A stretch of 64,000 nucleotides of DNA from Adiantum capillus-veneris (lineage: Eukaryota > Streptophyta > Polypodiopsida > Polypodiales > Pteridaceae): contig CM043962.1 of assembly GCA_014529385.2 (NCBI GenBank), forward strand, positions 125,284,470 through 125,348,469. The letters are read 5' to 3'. Shown piece by piece: positions 10,670 through 22,275 of the stretch. Numbering within the stretch: position 1 is the stretch's first letter; each line of letters opens with the position of its first letter. The translations under genes were made by a program, and so were the position numbers. A model generated the notes under the pieces. That model worked only from the letters and a program-made list of their open reading frames with translations, had not been told where the DNA came from and made no database searches.

Positions 10670-11960
10670 TGATCTCATGCTACACCTTATGCGGGGCATA
10701 GGGGGATTCAGTCTACCTTAAAGGGAATTGAAACATATTTCTATTGGCCTACCATCAAAGTGAACATACAAGTCTAAATGTGTGGTATGCCAAAAGACAA
10801 AATTTGATATAGGGAAGCAACTTGGATTGCTTCAACCCTTGCCAATCCCTAATTCACCATGGGAGAGCATATCCATGGATTTTATCTTTGGATTGCCTAA
10901 GTCTATCCATGGGAATACGGGAATATGGACAATAGTAGATAGGTTCAGTAAACAAGCTCATTTTATACTTGTCAAAAAGACTATCAAAGCCCATCAAATG
11001 GTAACCCTCTTCATTTCACAAATTTTCAAGTACCATGGCTTGCCAATGTCTATAGTGTCGGATAGAGATCCTAGAATGACCAGTAATTTCTGGAAGGGTC
11101 TCTTTGAGAATTTAGGGACAAGGCTAAACATCTCTTCGGCCTATCATCCACAAATGGATGGCCAAAGTGAAATAGCTAACCTAACCATTCTCGATCTACT
11201 AAAATCCTATGTAACGGAAGTAGATCAAAGATCCCAATGGGAGAAGTACTTACCCTTAGTGGAGTATGCTTACAATAACACTGTACATACTTCCACGAGA
11301 AAAGCACCTTTCGAGGTAATTGAGGGAAGATCAAAAAGTCCCTTGCTACTTAAGGTACATGGGAAGATCTTCGCTGCTGCAAATGAGTATAGCCGAGACC
11401 TACAAGAATCTTTTCAAAAGATTAAGGGTGCTATCTCTATCTGACAAAAAAGCCAAAGGGCTGCTGCTAACAAACACAGAAGATCCCAAGCCTTTAAAGA
11501 AAACGATTGGGTCTTGTTAAAGTTTCCCAAGGCTCGATTAAGGCACACGACGGGCAAGAATCCTATGGGCCACCAAAAGTACTATGCTAAACTAGCAAAA
11601 AGGTACTATGGTCCCTTCCAGATTCGTAGGCCAATCAATGAGATGGCCTATCAACTCAAGTTGCCCAATCATTGGCTCATACACAATGCTTGCCATGTGA
11701 GCCTATTAAAGCCTTACAAAGGAGAGCCACCTCAAGAACGAACTATTGAAGACCGACCGGAGATCGAGGACCAAGAGGAGGTGCTGCAGCCCGAGTCCAT
11801 TCTCCGACATGAAGATAAGGTAATAAGAAGCGGTAAGACTATCCGACGATATCTTATTAAGTTTAAGAATTATCCTTTTGAAGATGCTAGATGGATACAA
11901 GGCATACAATTAAAGGATAACCTAAACCTTGTCAATGCTTACAATGCTTCCCAAGAGTAA
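10670..11960 (+). pseudogene. Integrase and chromodomain region, copy 2
   Basis: It has the same structure and breaks as copy 1: disrupted zinc-binding part, core frame 10782-11444 with SMDFIFGLP, VSDRDPRMTS and GQSEIANL, TGA at 11442-11444, and a C-terminal frame to 11960 with a chromodomain-like YLIKFKNYPFEDARW. The shared lesions show that copies 1 and 2 descend from one already broken parent. Confidence 0.85.
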
Positions 11961-12388
11961 GAAAATGGACAAAATGTTAAAAATGAACAAAGTTTTTTTG
12001 TCTTATAAGACTCTCTTTTTCTTTATTGTGCACAAAAATGAAGTAGTATGCATTCTTAGATAGTGTTTACGGAGACGACGTTTCCCAAACACCAAGTAGA
12101 GCTTGTCACTCTACTATGGAAGACTGATAGGAGTAATGTGAGACATGTTTGCGGCAGCCTCAGGCTCTCAAGCACCAAATGGAATAGTCATCCATTGTGA
12201 AATTATGTCGTAGGGTAACATAGGGATCCTCTACCCGCTAAGAAAAGGACTCATGAATATGCTTTATCTTCTCTACACCATAGTCGAGGACAACTATGAT
12301 TTCAAGAGAGAGGTAATCTCATAATAATCAATATCTAATTCTCCTAAATGATTTTCTCATATTAAACTGATCATTTAATGTGGGGAAG

Positions 12389-13916
12389 TGCTAGGGGAAA
12401 AAAGGTAGAATATTGGTTAAGCTAGCAGACCGGTCACAATAGGGATCGAAAGGAGGGAAAATAGGGATCTAACGGGGGGGCCATCTGCAAAAGAGCCATG
12501 TGCAACAATGGGCTAAAAAGGCCCTCAGGTTCAGCCCATTAAGACTTCCAAAATGCTAAGGTTCCAAAATTCAAAGGTTGTGTCCAAAGGTCAATCCTAG
12601 GGGAAATTGGATGGTTTGTGTGTAACTAAAAGTCTTTGCATATCCCTACATGGGAGGGGGCAAGCCATTCTTCTAGGGGATGAGAGATAAAGTCACACAC
12701 ACACACACACACACACACAAACAAGCTCCCTTTACACAAAGGGAATTAGGGACACATGTCAGCTTCCTAGCCCAGCTGCCCACAAGGTGTGCCCAATTCC
12801 TATTGGATGGCCTTGGAGGTGGACCAATGAGAATTAGGCTAGAGTAAATCTAGTTTAATTAATTTAAAAACACTTAATAAAAGAACCAATGAGAATTAAC
12901 TCTCCTAGAAGACTATTGGACAGTCTCCCAAGGGGTCTAATGAGCATTCAGGAGCCCAATTACTCGCCTGATTCCTATTGGCCAGGAGTCAAAGGGGTCC
13001 AATGAGAGTTTAGTTTAATTATTAAATTACCTAAAGCTCTCACAAAAGGGGAAAGGGGGACACATTTCAGAAGGCTATCACTTATGCTGCTTAATAGCCA
13101 TTGGCTTGACTTGGGGAGGTCCAGTGGGGAGCCTGCAAGAGCAATTAGCAAGAGGGCTCGCCCAAGAGAGAGAGGGGGCTGACTTTTGCAAGGCATTATC
13201 ACACACACACACTCACACAATCTCATGTGTGAAGAAAGACAACACTATCTCTTCCCAAGCTTTAATGGAGAGCTCATCACCTACTCCAAGCTTGTGAGAT
13301 AGAAGCCTACATCAACACACTCTTGGCATGTGGATGCAAATCCAACCAAGATCCAAGCTTCAATGCGTGCTCATCTCCTCTACCAAGCTAATTACTAAGC
13401 TAATCTATTCTAATATGAGTAATTATGTGAGGAGATGTATATCTTTCTCGTAAGATACTCCTTCTTCCTCTTAATCTACTCTCATACCCTGCTAGCTCTC
13501 ACCATCTTCAAAGGTGTGTGAGGTCTTGCGTCTAAGAACGGGGATAATTAAAGTTCTGTTTACTCAGTGTTTTGCTTAGTTCATGAAGCTTTCATCTTCA
13601 TTGCACTAGTTAGTCTTCAAGGAACACAAAGAATTGTATTGGACAATGTCTCTCTTGATGGGAGAAACCATAATACAAAGCCTTTTGGAGGGGGGACCGT
13701 CTCCATGCAAATCCGGTCCTCAACTGTTGTCAATAGCTTAATTTCTCTCTCGTTTGAAAGTATTGTTGATGCTATCTAACTAGGTGTTATGCATTTTGTT
13801 ACTCTCTCCACCCAAGCACTCTTATAATTCTCATTAGGAATCTATTCTAATGAAATGCACACTATGTTCATGCTAATTTCCACTAAACATAATTTTTTAG
13901 ACCATTAAATGTTACA
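12389..13916 (+). repeat. Family A LTR 2 (full length)
   Basis: It runs from TGCTAGGGG after the TGGGGAAG polypurine tract to GTTACA, 1,528 bp, with an (AC)n tract at 12694-12719 and a short AC tract near 13200. A 63-codon and a 70-codon open frame inside are not conserved enough to call genes. The central block (about 13180-13759) is missing from LTR 1 and present in LTR 4. Confidence 0.87.
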
Positions 13917-13917
13917 A

Positions 13918-13929
13918 TGGTATCGGAGC
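13918..13929 (+). other. Primer binding site, copy 3
   Basis: TGGTATCGGAGC, two bases after LTR 2. It has one mismatch to the canonical initiator tRNA-Met site, consistent with decay. Confidence 0.85.
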
Positions 13930-14318
13930 ACAAGGTTTCTCTTTTCTTGCGCAAGAAGGGAGGTCCTCAAGCTAGCTATAAATGGTTGGTATTATTAATT
14001 GCCTGTGAGTAAGTAGAATAGGGATTTTTCAGCCTTGCAGTGCGCCTGCCTTTGTGCAGTTAACGGGGCATCACCGTCGAGAGCTATGGTCTTAATAGTG
14101 GAGTCCTACGGGGCTTGCCTACGGCTTAAACACTATTGAGTTATTAGAAGCTTGACAGGAGCCGGTGCTGTTTTGGTGTCGAAAGACACTCTCTTCTATT
14201 CCTTGCAATTAATGGTATTCGAGCTGTAGGTACAATAGCTTGAGTGCTTTTTCTAAAGTGGTAAAGAGGAGTAGCAACTAGGGCTTGAAGTGCCAAAGTA
14301 CACCTAAAAGTTGTTAGA

Positions 14319-15317
14319 ATGGCTGACAATAGTAAAGAGAGTGAAATTAATGTTGATAACTTTGATTTTGCTCATGAACAAGCCACTAATGATGTTTCAA
14401 TTCTTGTTAACTATCTTGTTTCTAGACTTCAACAAGCCATGGGCAATCCATCTCTCCAAAGCGAAGTGCAACGGCAGCTCCGTGCTCACGGGATTCTCCA
14501 AGCTCATCACCATGACGAGAGAACACCTAGGAAGCCTCCTTGTGAGACTACCAAAAGAGGTCTCTCTCCGACTCGGGAAGAAGAAGAGAGTCCCTACGAA
14601 GGGCTCCAGAATTTACTTCTTGATGATGCATCTCCTTCCCAAATGAGAACTCAAGAGCCTCCATCGAAGAAACGAGAAACAAGTGAGTCTCCCGCCACCT
14701 CGGCGGAGATGGCTCCACGAAGACGGTAGTCTAAACGCTCTCCATCACCACCAAAGCGGAGAAGACCATCGCACTCTTCTCCACATCATAATTCAAAGAG
14801 GGATGATAAAAAGCAAGAGAAGTAAAAGGCAACAAAGAGGACACCCTCTTCTCCATCTTCTTCATCCTCTTCCTCTTATGAAAGTGATGGTGAAGCCAAC
14901 AAAGATCAAGATAAGAAAAAGGCAAGAAAGAGGTCACCCTCTTCTCCACCTTCTTCAAATTATTCACCTTCTGAAGAAAGTGATGGTGCAACCTTTGAAC
15001 CATAAAAAAGAAGAGGCCATAGGAAATCCTATTCCGCATGGAAGAGGTCGTCCAAGTTGAAGAAATTCAAAGAGGGAGGGAAGAGCATCTCTTTCCTTAC
15101 CTATGATGGTACCTTTGGTGCTACGGACAAAGTCTTGGCCTTTATCCAGCAATTCGATGCAGCGTTTGGAGATGAGGGCTTCACGGAGTCCTCTAAGCTA
15201 TGCCATGTAGCTATACACTTTCAGAAGTCCGCCAGGCAATTGTGGTCAAGCCTCTGAGCCAATGGTGAAGCTCCACGAACATGGAAAGCTTTAAGAGATT
15301 CCATTATTAAGCAGGTT
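14319..15317 (+). pseudogene. gag region, copy 3
   Basis: It opens MADNSKESEINVDNFDF and stays open for 136 codons (to TAG at 14727-14729), the best-kept gag N-terminus here. The basic Ser/Arg-rich section follows, with a TAA near 14824 and the family-wide TAA at 15003-15005. The gag core (FLTYDGTFGATDKVLAFIQQFDAAFGDEGF) is intact up to TGA at 15255-15257. Copy 3 has Gly (GGA) where copies 1 and 2 carry TGA near 1085/7865. Codons after 15258 lead into the pol frame. Confidence 0.8.
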
Positions 15318-17869
15318 TTGGCCACCGATGCTAAAGACAAAGTACTCACCGAATGGCGAAGCTTAAAGCTCTCTCCCAATGAATCCATCCACAAATATGT
15401 AGACAAGTTTTGGGACCTACAACTCAAAGCCACTGTCTTCAAAAAGTTGGATTTTGGAGAGCAAAATCAACAATTTTGTGCAGGCTTAACCGAAGAAATG
15501 GCGGAGTATGTCAACTCCCAAAGGCCACGTACCATATTGGCGGTAATACACCATACTATGGTGGCCTCTCGAATCAATTTCCAAACGGGGGCTAAAATAA
15601 ATAATAAGCCCCCGAAAAACAAGGGTTCCAATGAGCCTAAGGGGAAGGACAATGTCCAAAAGTCTCCTAAGGACAACTCCAACAAAGCTAAAGAGAAGGG
15701 AGTTTACAATGGTAAGAACAAACTCTCTGCTAAAGAGCTTGAGCGTTATCGCAAGGATAACCGGTGTTTCCAGTGCGGCGAACAAGGGCATGCGTACCAC
15801 GCTTGTCACCAAAAGAAAAACCGCCAAGATCCTCCTAGAGCTTCCTTGGTTGAAATCCAAGAGGAGGAGATTCACCAAACTCATCCCAAAGGATCTCCGG
15901 TATGCCATGCTTGGGGAAAGGTAAGAGAACATGATGCTTTTATTCTCTTTGACCGTGGTTCTACTCACAATTTTATATCTATAGAGTTGGCCACCAAGCT
16001 AGGCATACAATCCTACGAGATGGGAGATGTGCTACCCGCAGACACTGCCTTCAAGGGGCACGAAGCTTCAGTCACACCCTTAATCGGGAAATTGAGGCTT
16101 CATGTCCAAAGCTATGTGGACAAAGAGGACTTCTTTATCTCTCCTCTCAAGCATGAGGATGTGATCCTAGGGGCACCATGGTTTGACCGCTTGGCTGCCG
16201 ATGTTAAATTTCCTGAAAGGAGAATCTTCTTTAAGTTTAGGGAAAAAGACATGTATATAGATGCTAAGGAAATGGGTAACACTATCCCGATTGTACATAC
16301 ACCAGCTTTCAACAAGTCAATAAAGAGCTCTATTTCCGTGTACACGATTTTTGTTAAAGATTCTCAAAATGAACCTAATGCTTTAGCAAAAGAAAATAAA
16401 AATGACCAAAAGGAATTAGAGTTATCCAATTTTCTCAAGGGGTTTCAAGATGTTTTTATTGACGACATCCCTTGTGAGCTACCTCCTAAACGAGGTAATG
16501 ATGACCATGCAATTGAACTTCTTCCAGGAAGTTCACCGCCTAACAAACCTCCTTATAGAGTTTCTCAAGCTCAGCAAGAGGAGATTATGCGGCAAGTGTA
16601 TGAGTTAGTTGAGAAGGGCATGGTTAGGCCTAGCTCATCTCCATTTTGCTCACCTGTGCTATTAGTGCAAAAGAAAGACTGCACATATCGTATGTGTGTC
16701 GACTATAGAGCACTAAATAGGATCACTATCAAGAATAGGTTTCCCGTTCCACGGGTAGAAGACCTATTTGATAAGCTACAAGGATCGACCTACTTCAATA
16801 GGATTGACCTAAAAAGTGGCTATCATCAAATAAGGATAGTTGATCAAGACATTGTAAAGACCGCATTTGGCACCACATTTGGTCTTTACGAATACATTGT
16901 CATGCCTTTTGGCTTGACCAATGCACGAGCCACATTCAACCGCTTGATGGAGAAGCTATTCAGGCCTCATCGAACCTTCGATGGAGTGTTCTTTGATGAT
17001 ATTATCATCTACTCTAATTCATTAGACGAACACATTGTCATGCCTTTTGGCTTGACCAATGCACCAGCCACATTCAACCGCTTGATGGAGAAGCTGTTGA
17101 GGCCTCATCGAACCTTCACTGGAGTGTTCTTTGATGATATTATCATCTACTCTAATTCATTAGACGAACACAAGCAACACCTCTAGGTAATATTTCAAGT
17201 TTTAAGAGAGAATAAACTTTATGTTAATCGAAAGAAAAGTGAATTTTTCTTGCAAGAAATTCAGTATTTAGGCCACATTATCTCTCAAGATGGTATCCAA
17301 GTGGATCCATCAAAGTTAGAGGTAATAAAAGGATGGCCTAAACCAAGGAATCTTCATGAACTAAGAAGCTTTATAGGTATGTGTGCATACTATAGAAGCT
17401 TCATAGAAAAGCTCTCACAAATTGAGGGACCATTACATGACCTAACAAAGAAAAGCGTTAGGTATACATGGTCTGCTAAGGAGAACAATGCTTTCGAAAA
17501 GCTTAAAGAAAAGCTTATCTCTCAACTTGTGCTTACACTACCGGATCTCTCAAAACCATTTGAGGTCCAATGTGATGCTTGTGGTGATTGCCTTGGAGCT
17601 GTTTTGCTCCAAGAAGGGCACGCCATAGGCTATGAGAGTCAAAGGATCGACCCTGTTGAGAAAGCTCTAGGCATATATGAAAAGGAACTCCTTGCAGTTC
17701 TACATGCCTTAGACTCATGGAAGCACTATTTTTTGGGGACTCCTTTCATTCTGCGAACGGATCACCAAAGTCTTAAGTACTTCATGACGCATACCAAGAT
17801 CTCTTACAAACAAATGAGGTGGGAAAATTTCCTTTCGCAATTTCATTTTCATATTGCTCACATTGCTGG
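15318..17869 (+). pseudogene. Gag C-terminus-protease-RT-RNase H, copy 3, with duplicated RT block
   Basis: An open frame of 622 codons (15318-17186) carries the gag C-terminus, CCHC knuckle CFQCGEQGHAYHAC, protease FDRGSTHNFI and RT. RT residues about 527-572, from IVMPFG to FFDDIIIYSNSLDEH, are repeated in tandem and in frame as 573-618, giving two catalytic FFDD boxes. TAG at 17184-17186 (CAG in copy 1) then stops it. The same frame resumes to 17869 with the rest of RT and RNase H (QCDACG, YEKELLAV, RTDHQSL). The duplication should break the RT palm fold. Confidence 0.88.
16896..17171 (+). repeat. 138-bp in-frame tandem duplication in RT
   Basis: 16896-17033 and 17034-17171 are near-identical direct repeats of exactly 46 codons. 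They differ at a few bases (for example ACGAGCC against ACCAGCC). No other family A copy has it. Confidence 0.95.
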
Positions 17870-18500
17870 TGATGGGGGCTTTTCACAAGCCAAGCTCCCA
17901 TACCCCTCTTCTCTCGTCCCCACCCCATGAAAACCCCCTCTTAGGGAGGGAGTGATAAAAGGCATTGGAAAAAGTAAGAAAAAAATAAAGTATGATTATG
18001 TAAATATATGAGAAAGGTAAAATAGGCCACCTCATGCCTGCGGGGCAGCCCATCCCCACCTTGCCTCCTTTTTCTTCACTGTTGCCCCGTCGTGTGTCCC
18101 TTTTCCTCTCCTCCACTCAAAAGGTCAACCCCCTCTCTCTTCCCCTTGTCCTTTCTCCTTTCTCTCTCCCCTCAAGCTACCCCACCTCTCACCAATAATG
18201 CATTCTAACTCACCAATAATGCACCCTAACTCACATGCAACTTATCCTATTTTCCAAAATAGTATATCCCACACCCCCTTTCTCTCTTCTATCATATCCC
18301 ATGACCCAAATACCCCCCCCCCCTCTCTCTAAAGGGCGCCATGTCTCTTTTCTTGTAGCTAAATAACCTCCCCCACATTCACACACACTCAGTTTCACTG
18401 AAAAAGGTGCCCACAGACCCATCCCCACCCGGTGGTTACCTGATTTTTCTTGTGTTCACACACATCTGCACACAGATTCACCTCTGAACACACTAAGAGG
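17870..18500. other. Pyrimidine-rich unassigned DNA
   Basis: It starts abruptly at the copy 3 breakpoint. It is rich in CTCTC and CCCC runs with no convincing coding frame, and the minus-strand frames are low-complexity. No terminal repeats or known motif were recognised. Confidence 0.5.
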
Positions 18501-20072
18501 ATTTGATACCAAAAACTTGTCAACACTACTCAAAAAGGTGGAAACTCAAAGGCTTTACAATATATGTATGCTGAAACACGAATCAATAATAAGTCACCTC
18601 TATACATCGACGCTTCCATCTCAAGTTGTCATTTCTCTAAGTCAAGCTTGGCATAGGCATAGTATGGAAGCAGTAACATGTTGGAAAGCAAGAATTTAGC
18701 TTTCTCAGCTTGTGAAACGTTGCTAATGATATATATTCAACATTCCCAAATGAAGACATCTTGACAGAGGTTATGATCCACTTTCATAAGAAATAACCAT
18801 TAATGATTAAATTGAAATCAAAATATTGCTTGAATTTCTTTATGGTGGAGTGATTAAGACTTGAGACTAGAAACATCTTCCAGGAAAATCAAAATATCCA
18901 TAAAGGTCAACAATATTTCTCAAATCTGTATGGAACATCAGTAATTTAAATTAAATACTCTCACTCAATGCGACACCATTTAACAACAAAACATATTTAT
19001 ATTGCATTTATAGAGGAATCCAGCCTCATGGAAATAATTACAAACGGAGACAATGTTGTTGCTATTAGGCTTCTCTTACAAGTATTTGTCTTCCTCATCT
19101 AGAGATTCATATACACTTGAGTATTTGTGTGCCTATGACACTAGGGAAGATAGTAGTACTATTTGGATGGCTTCTCGAAGAGCTCCTAGAGAGTACCTAT
19201 TGGTTCAAGATTCTACAAAAATCCTACTATTCTTATCAAAATCTTTTAACATGGTAGTGAAAGGTTCCTCACGGAACAAAAATAGAGTAATTTCCATCTG
19301 TGCACATGGTTGCTTGCTCATGTCCTCTCAAGGAAAGTTGACTCTATAAGTAAAGAACAAAATTATGTGAGCACAAAGTTATAAAGTACAAAATGATATC
19401 ACTTTAATAATCCAATGAAAACTATACATAGAATAAATTATAAGAAAAATCTTTCATGACTCTCCATAGATAACACAATTTATTTGCATTGTGAGACTCA
19501 ATCACATGCTACACAACTATAGACCGCGCACCAAAGCAATCAACAAAATAACACCACCCAGTGTTATGAGGTGTAAAGCCTAAACACTGAAAGCCATAAA
19601 GAGGTTAATCCTCTTTAGCATGATAAACTTAAAGATGGAGATGATGTTAAGATCTGAATGTAAGCTACAAGGGTAGTTTTCTTACCATTCTATCTTTATG
19701 TTGGAGATGAACCCTTCCAATGTCCACGCAATATTCACACCTCCTCTTGTTGTGGTATGCAAGTCATGTGAGCTCATACTTTTGCCACTTTTGGGAGTAA
19801 GATTTCCATGTAGTGTGAGTGAATGAAGTAGAAGGAGTAGAATCTTGTTTCATGCTTAATGGAGGTGAGAGAAGGGATAGGAGCTAGCTTGGTGTGAAAC
19901 TATGTGGTAGGCAAGGGGAAGAGATGGGGAAGAGCCTGCTTGGTGCTACAATGGAGGTGGGGAAAATCTAGAAAAGAGATAATGCTCGACTATAGGGGTT
20001 GCATGTGGTTGTTGCAGCAATGGAGAGCTTGGAAAAGGGTTTGTATTGAGAGAAAATCACTCTTTATCTATA
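18501..20072. other. Unassigned non-coding DNA
   Basis: AT-rich sequence with only short open frames (longest about 98 codons at 19053-19349), none with a recognisable motif. No repeat or RNA gene could be supported. Confidence 0.5.
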
Positions 20073-20323
20073 AAATAGGTTTGGAAAGAGTTTGGAGGGT
20101 GAAAATGATGTTTTGATTTTTTTTAAAAAAATCCAATTTTTTGGACTTTTTAGTGCATGTTTTTGACTTTTGGAGGTCAAAATTACTTTTTTGACCATGA
20201 AATAGGTTTGGGGACCTTCTAAGGGGGAAAAACTTGAAATTTGATTCTTTTTTTTAAATTTGAAATTTTTAGTGTATTTTAAATCGTGGACAAAAAGTGG
20301 GGAAAAAGAGGTCAAAGTGGTCC

Positions 20324-20326
<3 letters not shown>
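20073..20326. repeat. Degenerate tandem pair, about 127 bp
   Basis: AAATAGGTTTGG at 20074 and again at 20201 opens two related blocks rich in TTTTTGACC-type and A/T-run sequence. The similarity is partial. Confidence 0.5.

Positions 20327-20357
<31 letters not shown>
20325..20357. repeat. Poly-C run, 33 bp
   Basis: An uninterrupted run of 33 C, unusual in plant DNA and liable to sequencing length error. Related C-runs appear at about 48523 and 48893. Confidence 0.9.
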
Positions 20358-20635
20358 ACCCCTACCCTAGCCACCTCTCTTACCTTCTCACTATGTAAGA
20401 GGCCATTAATAACAGGTGTACGGCTACCTTGTCCCCCTACTTTTTTGAGGGTATAGAGTGTGTCCACCACCCTCTTCCTATTGGATGGCCTCTAATTAAC
20501 CTTAATCCCAAAGGGCCCCTAGAGCGTTCATATTTTTCATAATGATAGACACGACCAAAACACAATGTAGAGCTCACCTTTCTCAGCAGATTTTTCAACC
20601 GACAACATTATTTCGAGAGGGAAGTTTCGACGGTC

Positions 20636-20818
20636 GTGTTTGTTGCTAGGTCTACAGCGTCATGTTGGTTGCAGGGGACTGCTATATCGTGGTTGTTGAA
20701 GGCGTCTGCTGTGTCGCATGTGTTGCAAGGTCTACTGTGTGGTGGCTATTGTGGGGCTCTGCTGTGTTGCATGTGTTGCGGGGTCTACTATGTGGTGGCT
20801 ATTGTGGGGGTCTGCCAC
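20636..20818 (+). repeat. 53-bp minisatellite, about 2-3 units
   Basis: Units of the form TCTGCTGTGT(C/T)GCATGTGTTGC, then GGTCTACT and GTGGTGGCTATTGTGGGG, repeat from about 20700. A weaker unit starts at about 20636. Related GTTTGTTGCAAGG sequence continues after the foldback element at about 21275, so that element landed in or beside the array. Confidence 0.75.
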
Positions 20819-20820
20819 TA

Positions 20821-21261
20821 AGGAAAATTTGGACTCGCAAAGGGGCCTTATAAGGAGTTTACTTCCTCTCTTGTGTCCAAAATGGGCGTGTAGTAAAATT
20901 TTTGCAAATCTACTCTAAACTTGGTGGAGATTTGACAGTTAAAAGCTACTCTTCAAGCTCTTTCTATTGATTTATAGCACCCCATGATATTCCTCATATT
21001 TTGAAAGATTCTAGTTTTTATTCTCTTGTGTTGTGACAACTCCCTCTAGAATCTAGAGAATCAAAAATAGAATCTTCAAAAACATGAGGAATCTCGTGGC
21101 GTGTTATATATCAATAGAAAGAGCTTGAAGAGTAGATTCTAACTGCCAAATCTCTGCCAAGTTTAGAGTTGATTTGCAAAACTTTTATTGCATGCCCATT
21201 TTAGACATGAGAGAGGAAGTCAAACTCCTTATAAGGCCCCTTTGTGAGTCCAAATTTTCCC
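20821..21261. mobile_element. Foldback (MITE-like) element, copy 1, 441 bp
   Basis: Nearly the whole element is one inverted repeat. It begins AGGAAAATTTGGACTCGCAA and ends GAGTCCAAATTTTCCC, and the arms of roughly 200 bp meet near 21036 around a loop with TGTGACAACTCCC. TA dinucleotides flank it at 20819-20820 and 21262-21263. A second copy lies at 54410-54856 with the same ends and loop motif. No protein is encoded, so movement would need a transposase in trans. TA duplications suggest a mariner-like source; this is inferred. Confidence 0.85.
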
Positions 21262-21263
21262 TA

Positions 21264-21807
21264 ATATGTGTTGTGGTGTTTGTTGCAAGGGCCACCTACT
21301 TTGCGCTTCTTGGAGGGAGTGTTCTTTGTGGGAGTCATCTTTGTAGAGGGTGCTGCTGCAACCTTTATGCTTCTGTGCCGTGGGCAATGGGGGCACAACT
21401 CCACCAGGGATATAGCAGAGCACGACGGGTGTAATGGGGGACAGAGCGTGACGGCTACATCATGAAATGGGGGGAGCATGAGCTATGGGAACAGAGAAAG
21501 CACATAGGTACAGGTGGGCGTCCGAATAACAAGCTAATTGCATGATATGAAAGGAGACAGAGGACAAGGAGTGTCTAGGCCATGATGACTGTAAGTTCAA
21601 AAAAAGAGGACCCACTCCACCTCATAATGGCTAGCATGCATCTAGATTATAGGTACAAAAATTAAATTGCATGCAAATTTAGAATTTCCCTCTCCCTCTT
21701 TTCCCAAATTTGAAAAACGTTGAATTTCCCTCCACTTAGGTGCTATTGGTGGTACCACCAAAAGGTGCAAAAAGTGCTACCACCTGAACATGCTTTCACC
21801 CCTAGCT
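21264..21807. other. Unassigned DNA between foldback element and repeat R
   Basis: Overlapping short frames on both strands give no recognisable protein. The first 30 bases resemble the 53-bp minisatellite. Nothing else is supported. Confidence 0.45.
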
Positions 21808-22275
21808 ATTCTAGGAGATAACCTCAATTATTAGAGGAGGCTGCATGATTGTGATTTTATGATTGAGTATGCGATCGTAATTGGGATCGGGAGTGAGAGT
21901 GAGATAGCTCACGGGTGGTCAAGAGGTTATGATATGAGCTAAGATCCTTTAATAATCATCATAAATCAATATAGATTCTCTATTTTGTTCTATCTAGTTT
22001 GCGTACTCTATCAACTTTTTGTTTCGTCAATCTATTTTTCTCTCCCGTGTCACATTACATAGATAGTAATGAATTATATAGAATTTGTGCCCAACTATCT
22101 TGTTCTCATGTATGCCTTAGCTAAGAAACAAGATATGCTACCTAGGTTTTATCCAGCTTTGCATCCAGTCTATAATGAACTTACTCATAAAATGAGATAC
22201 ATTTAGATCATAGATGAGACGAGTTAATGGTATGAGCAAGAAAGCCATAATTCTTTATGGTTTTTATGGATTTCT
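21808..22275 (+). repeat. Dispersed repeat R, copy a
   Basis: It is the reverse complement of sequence at about 59040-59415 and 56219-56545. Shared blocks include CTAGCTATTCTAGG, a stretch of TGGGATCGGGAGTGAGAG-type repeats and the coding-looking block LMYALxKKxDxLPRFYxALHPVYNE. Stops interrupt the frame. The protein is not one I recognise. Confidence 0.72.

Larger units (their letters stand above)
5609..13916 (+). mobile_element. Family A chromovirus, copy 2 (LTR to LTR)
   Basis: This is the only family A copy here with both LTRs: LTR 1 (5609-6600), internal region (6601-12388), LTR 2 (12389-13916). LTR 1 is shared with copy 1 and LTR 2 with copy 3. The internal region has the full domain order of a chromovirus but carries a gag frameshift, several stops and a broken integrase, so it could only move with proteins from elsewhere. 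Confidence 0.92.
12389..17869 (+). mobile_element. Family A chromovirus, copy 3 (3' truncated)
   Basis: It comprises LTR 2, leader, gag, protease, RT and most of RNase H. The family sequence stops at about 17869 within RNase H (after HIAHIAG), followed by unrelated DNA. Integrase, chromodomain and 3' LTR are absent. Confidence 0.9.

Noticed and set aside
20636-20918. Cys/Val/Trp-rich frames of 61-66 codons
   Set aside because: Three overlapping frames of a 53-bp minisatellite; no start context or family match.
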